NCBI GenBank assembly: GCA_947450695.1
Contig: CANFWV010000029.1
Coordinates: 1 to 40,322 of the forward strand
Direction: 5' to 3'
Origin: Comamonadaceae bacterium
GTDB lineage: Bacteria > Pseudomonadota > Gammaproteobacteria > Burkholderiales > Burkholderiaceae_C
DNA: 40,322 nucleotides
Part shown: in pieces, positions 25,441 to 34,343 of the stretch
How the letters are laid out: every line of letters starts with the position of its first letter
Position numbering within the stretch: the first letter of the stretch is position 1
Program-made: the position numbers and the translations under genes
Notes under the pieces: model-generated
Told to the model about the DNA's origin: nothing
Databases searched by the model: none
Seen by the model: the letters and a program-made list of their open reading frames with translations, nothing else

Positions 25441-26542
25441 AGCGGAACCTTAAAACACCACGCCAGGCTGCCGCAGGGGATTCTATCCAGCGGTAAAAGA
25501 GGTTAGCAGCCCCCAAGCTGGCTGCCCATCCGGCAATACCCCAGCCTAATGCGGTGGCCGTAGAGCTGGTTTCCGGCGTGAAACCAAAACGCGTGAATGC
25601 CGCATTGGTGAGCAACAACATCGGGAAATGCATCAAAAATAATGCATAAGAATGCAAACCCAAGGTTTGAATTTGGGTCTGAATTCTGGTGTGATTGGCC
25701 AGCAGCTGTGAGGCAGTTCCCCAGAACATCAGCATCAGTGCAACCGCCATGGCCAAGGCAATTCGTTCTCTGAAGTCAATGACTAACGCGAGCAAGCCGC
25801 AGGCGAACGCCAAGAAAAAAATGCCACGTGCATAGGTCAAGTCTTCAAAAAGAGAAACTGGTGGCGTTCCGCTTTTGTCTCGACGACGCGCCCACCATGC
25901 CAGCGCACCAAGGCCATAAGCACCGAAAAAATACTGCGACCAATTGTCGAGTTCGACTTGGCGGTTGAACACCAGCAACGACGCCACGCAAAGCGCTAAG
26001 ACTGCGGCTTGCCCGCGTTTGGTTTGACCGCCGCCACTCAGCCACAGCATCAGCGTTAGCAATGCAAATAATTGGAAGTCCATGGCCACATACCAAGCAC
26101 CGGCAGACAAGGACTCAACCCCCAAGATACTTTGCAGCATGGTCACGTGCGCCAGCCATTGTCCCCAGCCAGGGTAGGGCGCTGCCAGATCTGCCGACAG
26201 CCAAGGTTGGATCCAAGCAGTGCACAACATGACGACAGCCAGCGCGAACAGATAGGGCACTAACAAACGAGCGTAGCGTTTGAAAATGGCTGCGCTTGGT
26301 GTGCGCCAAGCCGCGGTAGTTGATGACAAGCCTCTCGCTGCTAGATAACCGCCCACGACAAAAAAAACCTGAACGGCGATGAGCCCATGCTCGTACAGCA
26401 AGCCTATCACTGTTGGAAATGCGCCATGCAGCGCCTCGGACACCGGCCCATAGACCGAAAAGTGGTGCAAGACAATGAACTGCGCCGCTAGGGCTTTGAA
26501 CACGTCAATCAACGGGTAACGTGCCACTGGCAAAGCAGTCAT
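25439..26542 (-). CDS. Acyltransferase-3 family membrane protein in the cyanophycin gene cluster
   Basis: 367-residue inner-membrane protein with about ten hydrophobic segments. Family marks: VFKALAAQFIVLHHFSVYG (His pair in the first segment), LIAVQVFFVVGGYLAARG, SAGAWYVAMDFQLFALL, and a C-terminal LGLHSYALFLMHFPML. Relatives such as OafA and NodX O-acylate sugars or other cell-surface molecules using acyl-CoA. The start is 10 bases after the long cyanophycin synthetase stop, with CGGAG directly against the ATG; a TTG three codons later would have better spacing. This tight spacing ties it to cyanophycin synthesis. Acylation of the polymer, its arginine side chains, or a carrier is inference. 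Confidence 0.82.
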   Translation of the reverse strand: MTALPVARYPLIDVFKALAAQFIVLHHFSVYGPVSEALHGAFPTVIGLLYEHGLIAVQVFFVVGGYLAARGLSSTTAAWRTPSAAIFKRYARLLVPYLFALAVVMLCTAWIQPWLSADLAAPYPGWGQWLAHVTMLQSILGVESLSAGAWYVAMDFQLFALLTLMLWLSGGGQTKRGQAAVLALCVASLLVFNRQVELDNWSQYFFGAYGLGALAWWARRRDKSGTPPVSLFEDLTYARGIFFLAFACGLLALVIDFRERIALAMAVALMLMFWGTASQLLANHTRIQTQIQTLGLHSYALFLMHFPMLLLTNAAFTRFGFTPETSSTATALGWGIAGWAASLGAANLFYRWIESPAAAWRGVLRFR

Positions 26543-26552
26543 CTCCGTCGCG

Positions 26553-29153
26553 TCAGGCTGTTAACTTGGCCGGCTTGCCTTGGCTGTCGTTGACCTGTTG
26601 CTGTATGTAAGCCAGCGCGGCCTCCACTTGGTCAATCAGGATCAGGCACAAGTCGCCCGGTGACAAGCGAGCCAGGGCGATGTCGATAGCGTTGAACTCG
26701 CCCTGGATGTCTTGCACATAGCTGGTCCGCAGGGCACCGTCCAAACCTTGCCGTAAGAGCTGTAAAACCTCACCGTCGCTTCGTCCACGTTGACAGGCGT
26801 CTTCGTAGAGCAACACGTCATCAAAGGCTCCGCCCAGAATTTGGGTTTGATCGCGAATGTCCTGGTCACGCCGATCGCCAGCGCCGCTGATCACTACAAC
26901 ACGCTTGCTGGCGGGCATGTTCTCCACCGCATTGACCAAGGCTTGTATGGCATCGGGATTGTGACCATAGTCGGCTATCAAGGTGGCACCGCGGTAGTCA
27001 AACACGTTGAAGCGGCCCGGTACACCTTGGATGTCGCTGATGAAAGTTGACAAGCCGGCGGCGATGGTTTCCCAGGGCACATTGACGGCCCAAGCTGCAG
27101 CGACTGCGGCCATCACATTTTCAGTTTGAAAGCCGATTTGACCTTGCCGTGTGAGCGGCACTTCGGTCAAAGGAATGCGAAAAATCTTCTTGCCTTCCTG
27201 AGCCACCAGATGACCATTTTCGGTGTAAACCACACGCTTGCCTTGGGCCCGGTGAGTGGCCAAAACAGAAAGATGAGGATCCAGTGAAAAGAAGGTCACC
27301 TTGCCGGGGCAAAGTTTGGCCATCATGGCCACAGCGGGGTCGGCAGCGTTTAAAACGGCCATCCCATCCTTGGCTACATTCAGGACCACTACGCGTTTGA
27401 GTACCGACAAATCTTCCAGTGTGGTGATGTAGTTCAAGCCGAGGTGGTCGCCCGAGCCGAGGTTGGTCACGATCGCCACTTGGCAGCGATCAAAGGCCAA
27501 GCCTTCGCGCAGCAAACCGCCGCGTGCGGTTTCAAAGACGGCCGCGTCAACGTCAGGGTGCATCAGTACATTGCGGGCACTGCGGGGGCCACTGCAATCG
27601 CCATCGTCAATTTGACGCCCGTTCACATAAACGCCATCAGTGTTGGTCATACCAACCCGCAGTTTGTGCGCTTTGAGCAAGTGCGCCGTCAAACGTACGG
27701 TGGTGGTCTTGCCATTGGTCCCCGTCACGGCAATGACGGGAATACGGCCATTGCTGCCCTCGGGATACAGCTGATCGATGATGGCTTTGCCCACCGCCCG
27801 GCCCTTGCCAAATGAAGGGCTGATGTGCATGCGCAGTCCGGGTGCGGCATTGACTTCAACCACGCCACCGTTCTGTTCTTCCAAGGGGCGCAGCACCGAC
27901 TCACACACCACATCGACGCCGCAAACATCGACGCCGACCATTTGCGCTGCAGCCACCACGCGGGCAGCCACATCCGCATGCACATCGTCCGTGACGTCGG
28001 TTGCTGTGCCGCCCGTTGATAAGTTGGCGTTATTTCGCAGCACGACACGTCGGCCTTTTTCAGGCACTGCTTGCGGGTCAAGGTCTTGCGACTTAAGGCA
28101 AACAATGGCGATGTCGTCAAACTTGATTTTGCTCAGTGAAGTCGCGTGACCATCGCCGCGGCGCGGATCAGCGTTGACTTGTGCCACCAACTCTCGCACG
28201 CTTAAAATGCCATCGCCCACCACCAAGGGCGGTTCGCGGCGCGCAGCTGCCACCAATTGATTGCCCACCACTAGCAGGCGGTAGTCGCTGCCAGGCAGGA
28301 ATTTTTCAACCAACACATCGCCATAGTGCGCGGCAGTGGCGTAGGCTTGGTCGAAAGCATTGCGTTCGACAATGTTGACCGTGACGCCTTTACCTTGGTT
28401 GCCATCCAGCGGTTTGAGGACCACTGGCAAGCCAATTTTTTGGGCAATTGCCCACGCGTCTTCAAGGTTCTTGGCTGGCCGGCCCATCGGCACGGGCACG
28501 CCAACGGCCAATAGCAAAGATTTGGTTAAGTCTTTGTCTTGCGCAATGGCTTCGGCAATGGCACTGGTGCTGTCAGTCTCGGCCGCTTGAATGCGCCGCT
28601 GCTGCGAACCCCAGCCAAATTGAACCATGCTGCCTTCGGTCAAACGCCGGTACGGAATCCCACGGGCAACTGCCGCGTCAACGATGGCGCCGGTCGAGGG
28701 GCCTAAGCGCACGTCCTCGTCCAAGTCGCGCAACTCGGCCAACGCTTGATTCAGGTCGAAAGTCTCTTGGCTTTGATCCTCGGCGGCACGGCACAACTTC
28801 TCAGCCCAAGAAAAGGCCAAGCGACCGACCGCTTCTTCGGTGTATTGCACGACCACTTGGTAGACGCCTGGCTCTTGGGTGGGCGTCGTGCGGCTGAACG
28901 TGACTGGGCAACCTGCGTGCGCTTGCAAATCCAAGGTGATTTTTTCCAAGGCCTTTGCCATACTGGCAGGTTGGCCCGGATGGGGGCCTTCCAAATTGCC
29001 GAGGGCAGGAAATATGCGTCGCAATTCTTTTTCAAACGCGCTGTCAACGGGCAAGGCGCATTCTTCGGGTGTGCAGGTGACGATGGCCTCGATGCTGGGA
29101 TGGCGGCTCCACAAGTTGGGCCCCCTCAATGCTCGAATTCTTGAAACTTCCAT
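26553..29153 (-). CDS. cphA: Cyanophycin synthetase, full length (866 aa)
   Basis: Polymerises aspartate and arginine into multi-L-arginyl-poly-L-aspartate using ATP. Domains: N domain 1-155, ATP-grasp domain about 200-465 (KDKDLTKSLLLAVGVPVP, VLKPLDGNQGKGV, VVEVNAAPG), Mur-ligase-like M domain from about 470 with an intact P-loop GTNGKTTT (478-485), and the C-terminal glutamate-ligase domain (VPGRFNVFDYRGATLIADYGHNPDA). The N domain lacks the histidine-rich GHxxEHxALELQ-type motif seen in the neighbouring short synthetase: the corresponding stretch is MAKALEKITLDLQ (65-77). AGGA lies about ten bases before ATG 29153. It follows the short synthetase by 32 bases and precedes the acyltransferase by 10, so one operon. 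Confidence 0.95.
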   Translation of the reverse strand: MEVSRIRALRGPNLWSRHPSIEAIVTCTPEECALPVDSAFEKELRRIFPALGNLEGPHPGQPASMAKALEKITLDLQAHAGCPVTFSRTTPTQEPGVYQVVVQYTEEAVGRLAFSWAEKLCRAAEDQSQETFDLNQALAELRDLDEDVRLGPSTGAIVDAAVARGIPYRRLTEGSMVQFGWGSQQRRIQAAETDSTSAIAEAIAQDKDLTKSLLLAVGVPVPMGRPAKNLEDAWAIAQKIGLPVVLKPLDGNQGKGVTVNIVERNAFDQAYATAAHYGDVLVEKFLPGSDYRLLVVGNQLVAAARREPPLVVGDGILSVRELVAQVNADPRRGDGHATSLSKIKFDDIAIVCLKSQDLDPQAVPEKGRRVVLRNNANLSTGGTATDVTDDVHADVAARVVAAAQMVGVDVCGVDVVCESVLRPLEEQNGGVVEVNAAPGLRMHISPSFGKGRAVGKAIIDQLYPEGSNGRIPVIAVTGTNGKTTTVRLTAHLLKAHKLRVGMTNTDGVYVNGRQIDDGDCSGPRSARNVLMHPDVDAAVFETARGGLLREGLAFDRCQVAIVTNLGSGDHLGLNYITTLEDLSVLKRVVVLNVAKDGMAVLNAADPAVAMMAKLCPGKVTFFSLDPHLSVLATHRAQGKRVVYTENGHLVAQEGKKIFRIPLTEVPLTRQGQIGFQTENVMAAVAAAWAVNVPWETIAAGLSTFISDIQGVPGRFNVFDYRGATLIADYGHNPDAIQALVNAVENMPASKRVVVISGAGDRRDQDIRDQTQILGGAFDDVLLYEDACQRGRSDGEVLQLLRQGLDGALRTSYVQDIQGEFNAIDIALARLSPGDLCLILIDQVEAALAYIQQQVNDSQGKPAKLTA

Positions 29154-29185
29154 GAACAGGTTTCCTGATGTGCGTTGGGTGTGCG

Positions 29186-31363
29186 TCAGTGCGAAGCAGG
29201 ACTTTGGCCAAAGCTTTTGGTGCCGGCACGTATCAATTCAAAGGGCACGCCCAAGGCCCATGCCGCTGCAGCGGAGGCGAGGACCTCATTGCACCTGAGG
29301 ATTTGATCGCGGAAGAACTTGTCGATGGCGGGCAACTTGCGGTTGAGCACATCCGTCTCTTGAGCGCCGTGGGCCAAGATCAAGTGGCCTTCACGCCAAA
29401 ACACCACACGTCCGCCAGCAGCGCGGTGTTGGGCCAAGTGAAGATTGTCCTCTGAGGAAGCGTAGAACATCACTTCACCGTCGCAGTAAGCGGCCAAGGC
29501 AGCCACTGCGTCATCTTCTGCATTCAACACCGCGACGCCATCGGGCAGCACCACATCAATTTGCGTGCGTGCGACATTGGGCATTTGTTCGTCGCTTTGG
29601 ATGTAAAGGTCTTGCAAGCCGTCGGCCTTGGGCATGGAGGTGACGATGCCGACTTGGCAGCGATCGTAAGGCAGGCCTTCGGTTAAGACCTGACGGGCCG
29701 TCGTTTCAAACACGGCGGCTTGAACAGCGCGGTTGACTAGCAAGCGCTGAGCGACCTCCCAGACCAAACCGTCATGGTCTTGCAGGCAGCGTTGGCCGAC
29801 AAACAAACCTTTGGCAGACGATAAACCTGTGCGCAGGCCTTGCAGGTGCAGCAGCCAACCAATCAGGTGACTGGTTCCTGTGGTGTCGGCATGGCCGAGC
29901 AAACCGACCACAGGGATGCGTGCGTTGCTGTCATCTGCAAACAAATGCTTCGCAATGGCTTCGCCGACAGGGCGGGCAGGCCCGGAGGCGGGTTTCAAGT
30001 GCATTAAAAGGCCTGGGCCTGCGTTGACTTCCACAATGGCGGCGCCTTGCGCTTTCATTGGTTTGGAAATGTCTTGAGCCACCAAGTCAACTCCGGCAAT
30101 GTCCAAGCCCACGATGCGGGCTGCCAACGCGGCCAGCTCGGCAACGTCTGGGTGCACCAAGTCGGTCACATCCACGGCCATGTTGCCGGTGCGCATCACC
30201 ACAACCTTTCGTCCTTCAACAGGAACACTTTCGCCAGTCAAACCTTGGCGCTTTAGCTCCATCACAGCAGTTGGGTGCTCGTGCAAACGGATCGTGTCTA
30301 GCGGGTAATCTTCTTCTTCGCCGCGTCGTGGATCGGAGTTGATTTGGCTTTCGATCAAGTCTTGCACGGTATGCACGCCGTCGCCCACAATGCAGGCCGC
30401 TTCGCCTTTATTGGCTGCGACGACTTTGCCGCCGACCACCAACAGGCGGTGTTCATCGCCCAGAATGTGGCGTTCGACCAAAACTTCGCTGCCTTCGGCT
30501 TCGGCCAAATGGAAGGCCGCTTCCACCTCCGCTTGGGTGTGCAGTTCCAGTGACACGCCACGAGCGTGGTTGCCGTCGACAGGTTTGACGCAAACCGGTA
30601 AACCAATGTCTTGCGCAGCAGACCAAGCCTCTTGCGGCGAAGCCACGTTGCGCCCTTCGGGCACGGGAACGCCACAGTTCGTGAGTAAGCTTTTGGTCAG
30701 GTCTTTGTCTTTGGAGATGCCTTCAGCAATCGCGCTGGTTTGATCTGTTTCTGCAGTCCAAATACGACGCTGGTTGGCGCCGTAGCCCAACTGGACCAAG
30801 TTGCCATCGTTCAGTCGGATGGCTGGAATGCCCCGTTCAGCTGCCGCATTGACGATGCAAGCGGTGCTGGGCCCGATGCACAGGGAGTCGACCATTTGAG
30901 TCAAATCGGCAACGGTCTGGGCCACCGGGTAGTCGCGGCCTTCGATGGCGGCCATGAGTAAGTCGCGGGCGGCTTGCAAAGCGGCCCGGCTCACCGCTTC
31001 GTGCCTAGTGCGAATCACAACCTTGTAGATTCCGCGGACGCCGGCTTCGCGGGCTTTGCCGAAACCTGTTTGCATACCGGCACGGTTTTGTAGCTCCAAG
31101 GCGACATGTTCCATGATGTGGCCGGGCCAAGTGCCTTCTTCCAGACGCTTTAAAAAGCCACCACGTTCGCCAACGCTGCAGCGGTGTTCGACCAATCCTG
31201 GCAACATGGCTTGCAAACGTTGGTTAAAGCCGGGCAGGGTGTTAGATGGGCAATCTTCTAAGGTGCCAATGTCGATCCACGCCTCCATGACCGGGCGGTA
31301 TGTCCAAATATTGGGCCCACGCAAATGCGTGATGCGTAGAAATTGAATGTCTTTAGCACTCAT
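29186..31363 (-). CDS. Short cyanophycin synthetase paralog (725 aa) with degenerate Mur-ligase part
   Basis: N domain 1-160 with GHIMEHVALELQ (81-92; H82, E85, H86, E90), the stretch linked in CphA1 enzymes to a hydrolytic, primer-making site. The ATP-grasp domain (about 215-475) is intact: KDKDLTKSLLTNCGVPVP, VKPVDGNHARGV, IVEVNAGPG. In the M domain the P-loop is replaced by LGHADTTGTS (489-498) and the protein stops at 725, without the C-terminal Mur-ligase domain. This is like the shortened CphA2/CphA' class. It can probably form one of the two bonds only. ATG 31363 is used; no strong ribosome site is seen. First gene of the run, divergent from the ABC exporter. Confidence 0.9.
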   Translation of the reverse strand: MSAKDIQFLRITHLRGPNIWTYRPVMEAWIDIGTLEDCPSNTLPGFNQRLQAMLPGLVEHRCSVGERGGFLKRLEEGTWPGHIMEHVALELQNRAGMQTGFGKAREAGVRGIYKVVIRTRHEAVSRAALQAARDLLMAAIEGRDYPVAQTVADLTQMVDSLCIGPSTACIVNAAAERGIPAIRLNDGNLVQLGYGANQRRIWTAETDQTSAIAEGISKDKDLTKSLLTNCGVPVPEGRNVASPQEAWSAAQDIGLPVCVKPVDGNHARGVSLELHTQAEVEAAFHLAEAEGSEVLVERHILGDEHRLLVVGGKVVAANKGEAACIVGDGVHTVQDLIESQINSDPRRGEEEDYPLDTIRLHEHPTAVMELKRQGLTGESVPVEGRKVVVMRTGNMAVDVTDLVHPDVAELAALAARIVGLDIAGVDLVAQDISKPMKAQGAAIVEVNAGPGLLMHLKPASGPARPVGEAIAKHLFADDSNARIPVVGLLGHADTTGTSHLIGWLLHLQGLRTGLSSAKGLFVGQRCLQDHDGLVWEVAQRLLVNRAVQAAVFETTARQVLTEGLPYDRCQVGIVTSMPKADGLQDLYIQSDEQMPNVARTQIDVVLPDGVAVLNAEDDAVAALAAYCDGEVMFYASSEDNLHLAQHRAAGGRVVFWREGHLILAHGAQETDVLNRKLPAIDKFFRDQILRCNEVLASAAAAWALGVPFELIRAGTKSFGQSPASH

Positions 31364-31522
31364 GGGCGACGGCACACTTGGCGCTTGGATGAGTGGCGAT
31401 AGAATATCTTGATGATTGCGGCACGTGCAGAATTCTTCCGATAAACAAGGTGCATGAGCTGTGTCCTGGCCGCTTTTTTTCTTAGCCGCCAACACATGTT
31501 GACTCTTGTTGCTTGAACCTTT

Positions 31523-33871
31523 ATGACCCCCAAAGCCCATACGCCCAACCATTTGTTTGGGTTGCCTTTTGACTGGCGCGAGCTCGGGGCGTTGCAAATT
31601 CATCCAAATGAAAACGTTTCAGCTTCGCTGGAAGTTGACCTAGACGAAAATTTAATTTTTGTTAGAACTCTTCTGATTCTGACCGATCAACGGGTCATCT
31701 CAGTCGACCAGACGCAAAAAAACTCGCGCTCGTGGCCGAATAGCCCGCTTCAAACCTTAGTCCTCAGTGATCACGCCGGCGTAGGAACTTTGTCTTTGCA
31801 CGTCAACGGTCAGCGATTGGCGGTTTGGAGGTTCACCCTAGGCCGGTTGGCGGCTGTGTTGCGATTCAAAACTCAATTTGAAGAGCAACGCACAAGCAGG
31901 CTATCAGACGGCGCACTGGGCAAGCCGACGCACGGAGCTTCGCACGACACCATTTGCCCTGTGTGCCAAAGTACGATTGAGTTCCCCGAAGATGATTGCC
32001 CCGTTTGTGCAGAAAACGAGGGAAGCCCTACATCAACCTTGACGCTGTTCAAATTGTGGCGTTTTGCCAAGCCCTACCAGGGCCAATTGCTGCTTGGGTT
32101 TGTCTTGACTTTGGCAGCCACTGCGGCCACTTTGGTGCCGCCGTACTTGACCATGCCCTTGATGGATGAGGTGCTGATCCCTTATCAAAATGGCGCGCAT
32201 ATTGACCCCGTCACGGTCGCTTGGTATTTACTAGGCTTGTTCGGCTCTGCTTTTGTGGCTTGGGGCTTGGGTTGGATCAAAACTTATATCTTGTCCTTGG
32301 TGTCTGAGCGCATTGGCGCAGATCTAAGAACCACGACCTACGAGCATTTGATGAAGTTGTCGCTCGAATACTTTGGTGGCAGGCGCACAGGTGACTTGAT
32401 CGCCCGCATTGGCAGCGAGACCGATCGCATTAACGTCTTTTTGTCTTTGCACTTGCTGGACTTCGCCACTGATGTGTTGATGATTGTGATGACGGCAGTC
32501 ATCTTACTCACCATCAATCCGGGTTTGGCCTTGGTCACGTTGCTGCCCTTGCCCTTCATCGCCTGGCTGATTCATGTGGTGCGCGAGCGTTTGCGAACGG
32601 GTTTTGAAAAAATTGACCGGGTCTGGTCTGAGGTGACAAATGTGCTCGCTGACACCATCCCAGGCATTCGGGTGGTCAAAGCCTTTGCCCAAGAAAAGCG
32701 TGAAGCACAGCGTTTTGACGATGCCAACAAACACAACTTGGCGGTGAATGACCGCTTGAACCGGGTTTGGTCTTTGTTTGGCCCCACCGTCACGTTCATG
32801 ACCGAAATTGGTTTGCTGGTGGTATGGGCGTTTGGCATCTGGCTGGTGTCAAAAAATGAAATCACGGTCGGCGTGTTGACAGCTTTCTTGGCCTACATCG
32901 GGCGTTTCTATGCGCGCCTTGATTCGATGAGTCGTATTGTCTCAAGCACCCAAAAAGCCGCCGCTGGCGCTAAGCGGATTTTTGAAATACTCGACCACGT
33001 TTCCAGTGTTCCGGAACCCAAAAATCCGACCTCACTGCCTGACGTGCAAGGTCGCCTGACATTGGTGAACACTGATTTTCGCTATGGCAACCGCGCTGTG
33101 ATTCGCCAACTGAGCTTGGACATTCAGCCGGGCGAGATGATCGGTCTGGTTGGACACAGCGGTTCTGGTAAGAGCACTTTGGTGAATCTGATTTGTCGTT
33201 TCTACGATGTCACTGAGGGCAGCATTGCCCTGGATGGGGTTGACATTCGGCATGTCGGCGTGAGCGATTACCGCCGCCATATCGGCTTGGTGTTGCAAGA
33301 ACCATTTTTGTTTTTTGGCACGGTCGCCGACAACATTGCTTACGGCAAACCCGATGCGTCGCGGCAAGAGATCGTGGCGGCGGCGCGCGCCGCTCATGCG
33401 CACGAATTTATTTTGCGCATGCCCCAAGGTTACGACTCGTTGGTCGGTGAACGTGGCCAAGGCTTGTCTGGTGGTGAACGCCAGCGCATCTCTATTGCCA
33501 GAGCGTTGTTGATCAACCCGCGCATTTTGATTCTGGATGAAGCCACGTCTTCGGTGGATACTGAAACTGAAAAAGAAATTCAAAATGCCTTGGACAATCT
33601 GGTGCGCGGGCGCACCACCATTGCCATTGCTCACCGCTTGTCGACCTTGCGAAAAGCCGACCGCTTGGTGGTGATGGACAAAGGCCAAATCGTGGAAGTT
33701 GGCCCGCACGATGACTTGATTGCGGCGCAAGGCGCTTACTGGCGTTTGTACGAAGCGCAGCAGCGCCAAGCACAAGCAGAAGGCGCTGTTTTGCGAGAGT
33801 CGCCTATCGCTGAAGATGCGCCCTTGACGGCGCCCGTGGCGGTGCCACACAGCGCAAAGGATATTTTGTGA
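31523..33871 (+). CDS. Cyanophycin metabolism-associated ABC exporter with N-terminal extension and zinc-ribbon motif
   Basis: 782-residue half-transporter. Residues 1-125 are an extra soluble domain, with ILTDQRVISVDQ resembling bacterial PH-like modules. Next is a two-CPVC ribbon (C145-C148 and C159-C162), then six membrane segments from about 185, then an ATPase domain: Walker A GHSGSGKST near 545, LSGGERQRISIARAL near 650, LILDEATSSVD near 670. Exporter-type ABC proteins of this kind are known companions of cyanophycin genes, and this copy is divergent from the short synthetase. The coupled DUF1854 gene overlaps its stop by four bases. Transported substrate unknown; export or acyl/lipid flipping are possible. 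Confidence 0.88.
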   Translation: MTPKAHTPNHLFGLPFDWRELGALQIHPNENVSASLEVDLDENLIFVRTLLILTDQRVISVDQTQKNSRSWPNSPLQTLVLSDHAGVGTLSLHVNGQRLAVWRFTLGRLAAVLRFKTQFEEQRTSRLSDGALGKPTHGASHDTICPVCQSTIEFPEDDCPVCAENEGSPTSTLTLFKLWRFAKPYQGQLLLGFVLTLAATAATLVPPYLTMPLMDEVLIPYQNGAHIDPVTVAWYLLGLFGSAFVAWGLGWIKTYILSLVSERIGADLRTTTYEHLMKLSLEYFGGRRTGDLIARIGSETDRINVFLSLHLLDFATDVLMIVMTAVILLTINPGLALVTLLPLPFIAWLIHVVRERLRTGFEKIDRVWSEVTNVLADTIPGIRVVKAFAQEKREAQRFDDANKHNLAVNDRLNRVWSLFGPTVTFMTEIGLLVVWAFGIWLVSKNEITVGVLTAFLAYIGRFYARLDSMSRIVSSTQKAAAGAKRIFEILDHVSSVPEPKNPTSLPDVQGRLTLVNTDFRYGNRAVIRQLSLDIQPGEMIGLVGHSGSGKSTLVNLICRFYDVTEGSIALDGVDIRHVGVSDYRRHIGLVLQEPFLFFGTVADNIAYGKPDASRQEIVAAARAAHAHEFILRMPQGYDSLVGERGQGLSGGERQRISIARALLINPRILILDEATSSVDTETEKEIQNALDNLVRGRTTIAIAHRLSTLRKADRLVVMDKGQIVEVGPHDDLIAAQGAYWRLYEAQQRQAQAEGAVLRESPIAEDAPLTAPVAVPHSAKDIL

Positions 33872-34338
33872 GCAAGCTGAATTTTGAATTTGACTGCGAT
33901 GAATCGGGCCACTGGTTTTATGTCTCAAGCCAAGGCGTTCGATATGATCAGGTCATCGCTGTCAGGGCCTTCCCCGTGGCCGCGCCTGATGAGGGTGTGG
34001 CATTGGTGGACGTCGAAGGCCATGAGCTGCTGTGGATCGCGGCTTTAAACGACTTGTCTACCGCTTTGCGTGCCAATGTGGTGCGGGCTTTGACGCAGCG
34101 CGAGTTCATGCCGCGTATTTTGAAACTGCGCGGCGTTAGCAGCGTGGTGGCGCCCTGCACATGGGACATTGAAACCGACCGCGGTGACACCAGCTTGTTG
34201 CTCAAAGGCGAGGAGGACATTCGCCGTTTGTCTGCGACGGTATTGCTGGTCACAGACACCCACGGCGTGCAATTTTTGATTCGTGATCTGGCCCAGATGG
34301 ATCGGCATTCACGCAAGTTGCTGGATCGATTTCTGTAA
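33868..34338 (+). CDS. DUF1854 protein, cyanophycin metabolism-associated
   Basis: 156-residue soluble protein. GTG 33868 overlaps the exporter stop as GTGA, a sign of translational coupling and possibly a complex. I recognise DUF1854 from the N-terminal VRAFPVAAPDEGVALVDVEGHELLWIAALNDL region and the C-terminal FLIRDLAQMDRHSRKLLDRFL. DUF1854 is repeatedly found with cyanophycin synthetases and this exporter family. No enzymatic motif is visible; an accessory role to the ABC exporter is the simplest reading. dinB begins five bases after the stop, so both may share a transcript. Confidence 0.85.
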   Translation: MSKLNFEFDCDESGHWFYVSSQGVRYDQVIAVRAFPVAAPDEGVALVDVEGHELLWIAALNDLSTALRANVVRALTQREFMPRILKLRGVSSVVAPCTWDIETDRGDTSLLLKGEEDIRRLSATVLLVTDTHGVQFLIRDLAQMDRHSRKLLDRFL

Positions 34339-34343
34339 GGACC

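Noticed and set aside
31364..31603. An 80-residue N-terminal extension of the short cyanophycin synthetase
   Set aside because: It would overlap the divergent exporter start and has low-quality composition; the conserved N domain begins at ATG 31363 (MSAKDIQFLRITHLRGPN).
33032..33928. A 298-residue minus-strand frame over the ABC exporter ATPase domain
   Set aside because: Antisense to conserved Walker and signature motifs; no recognisable domain of its own.
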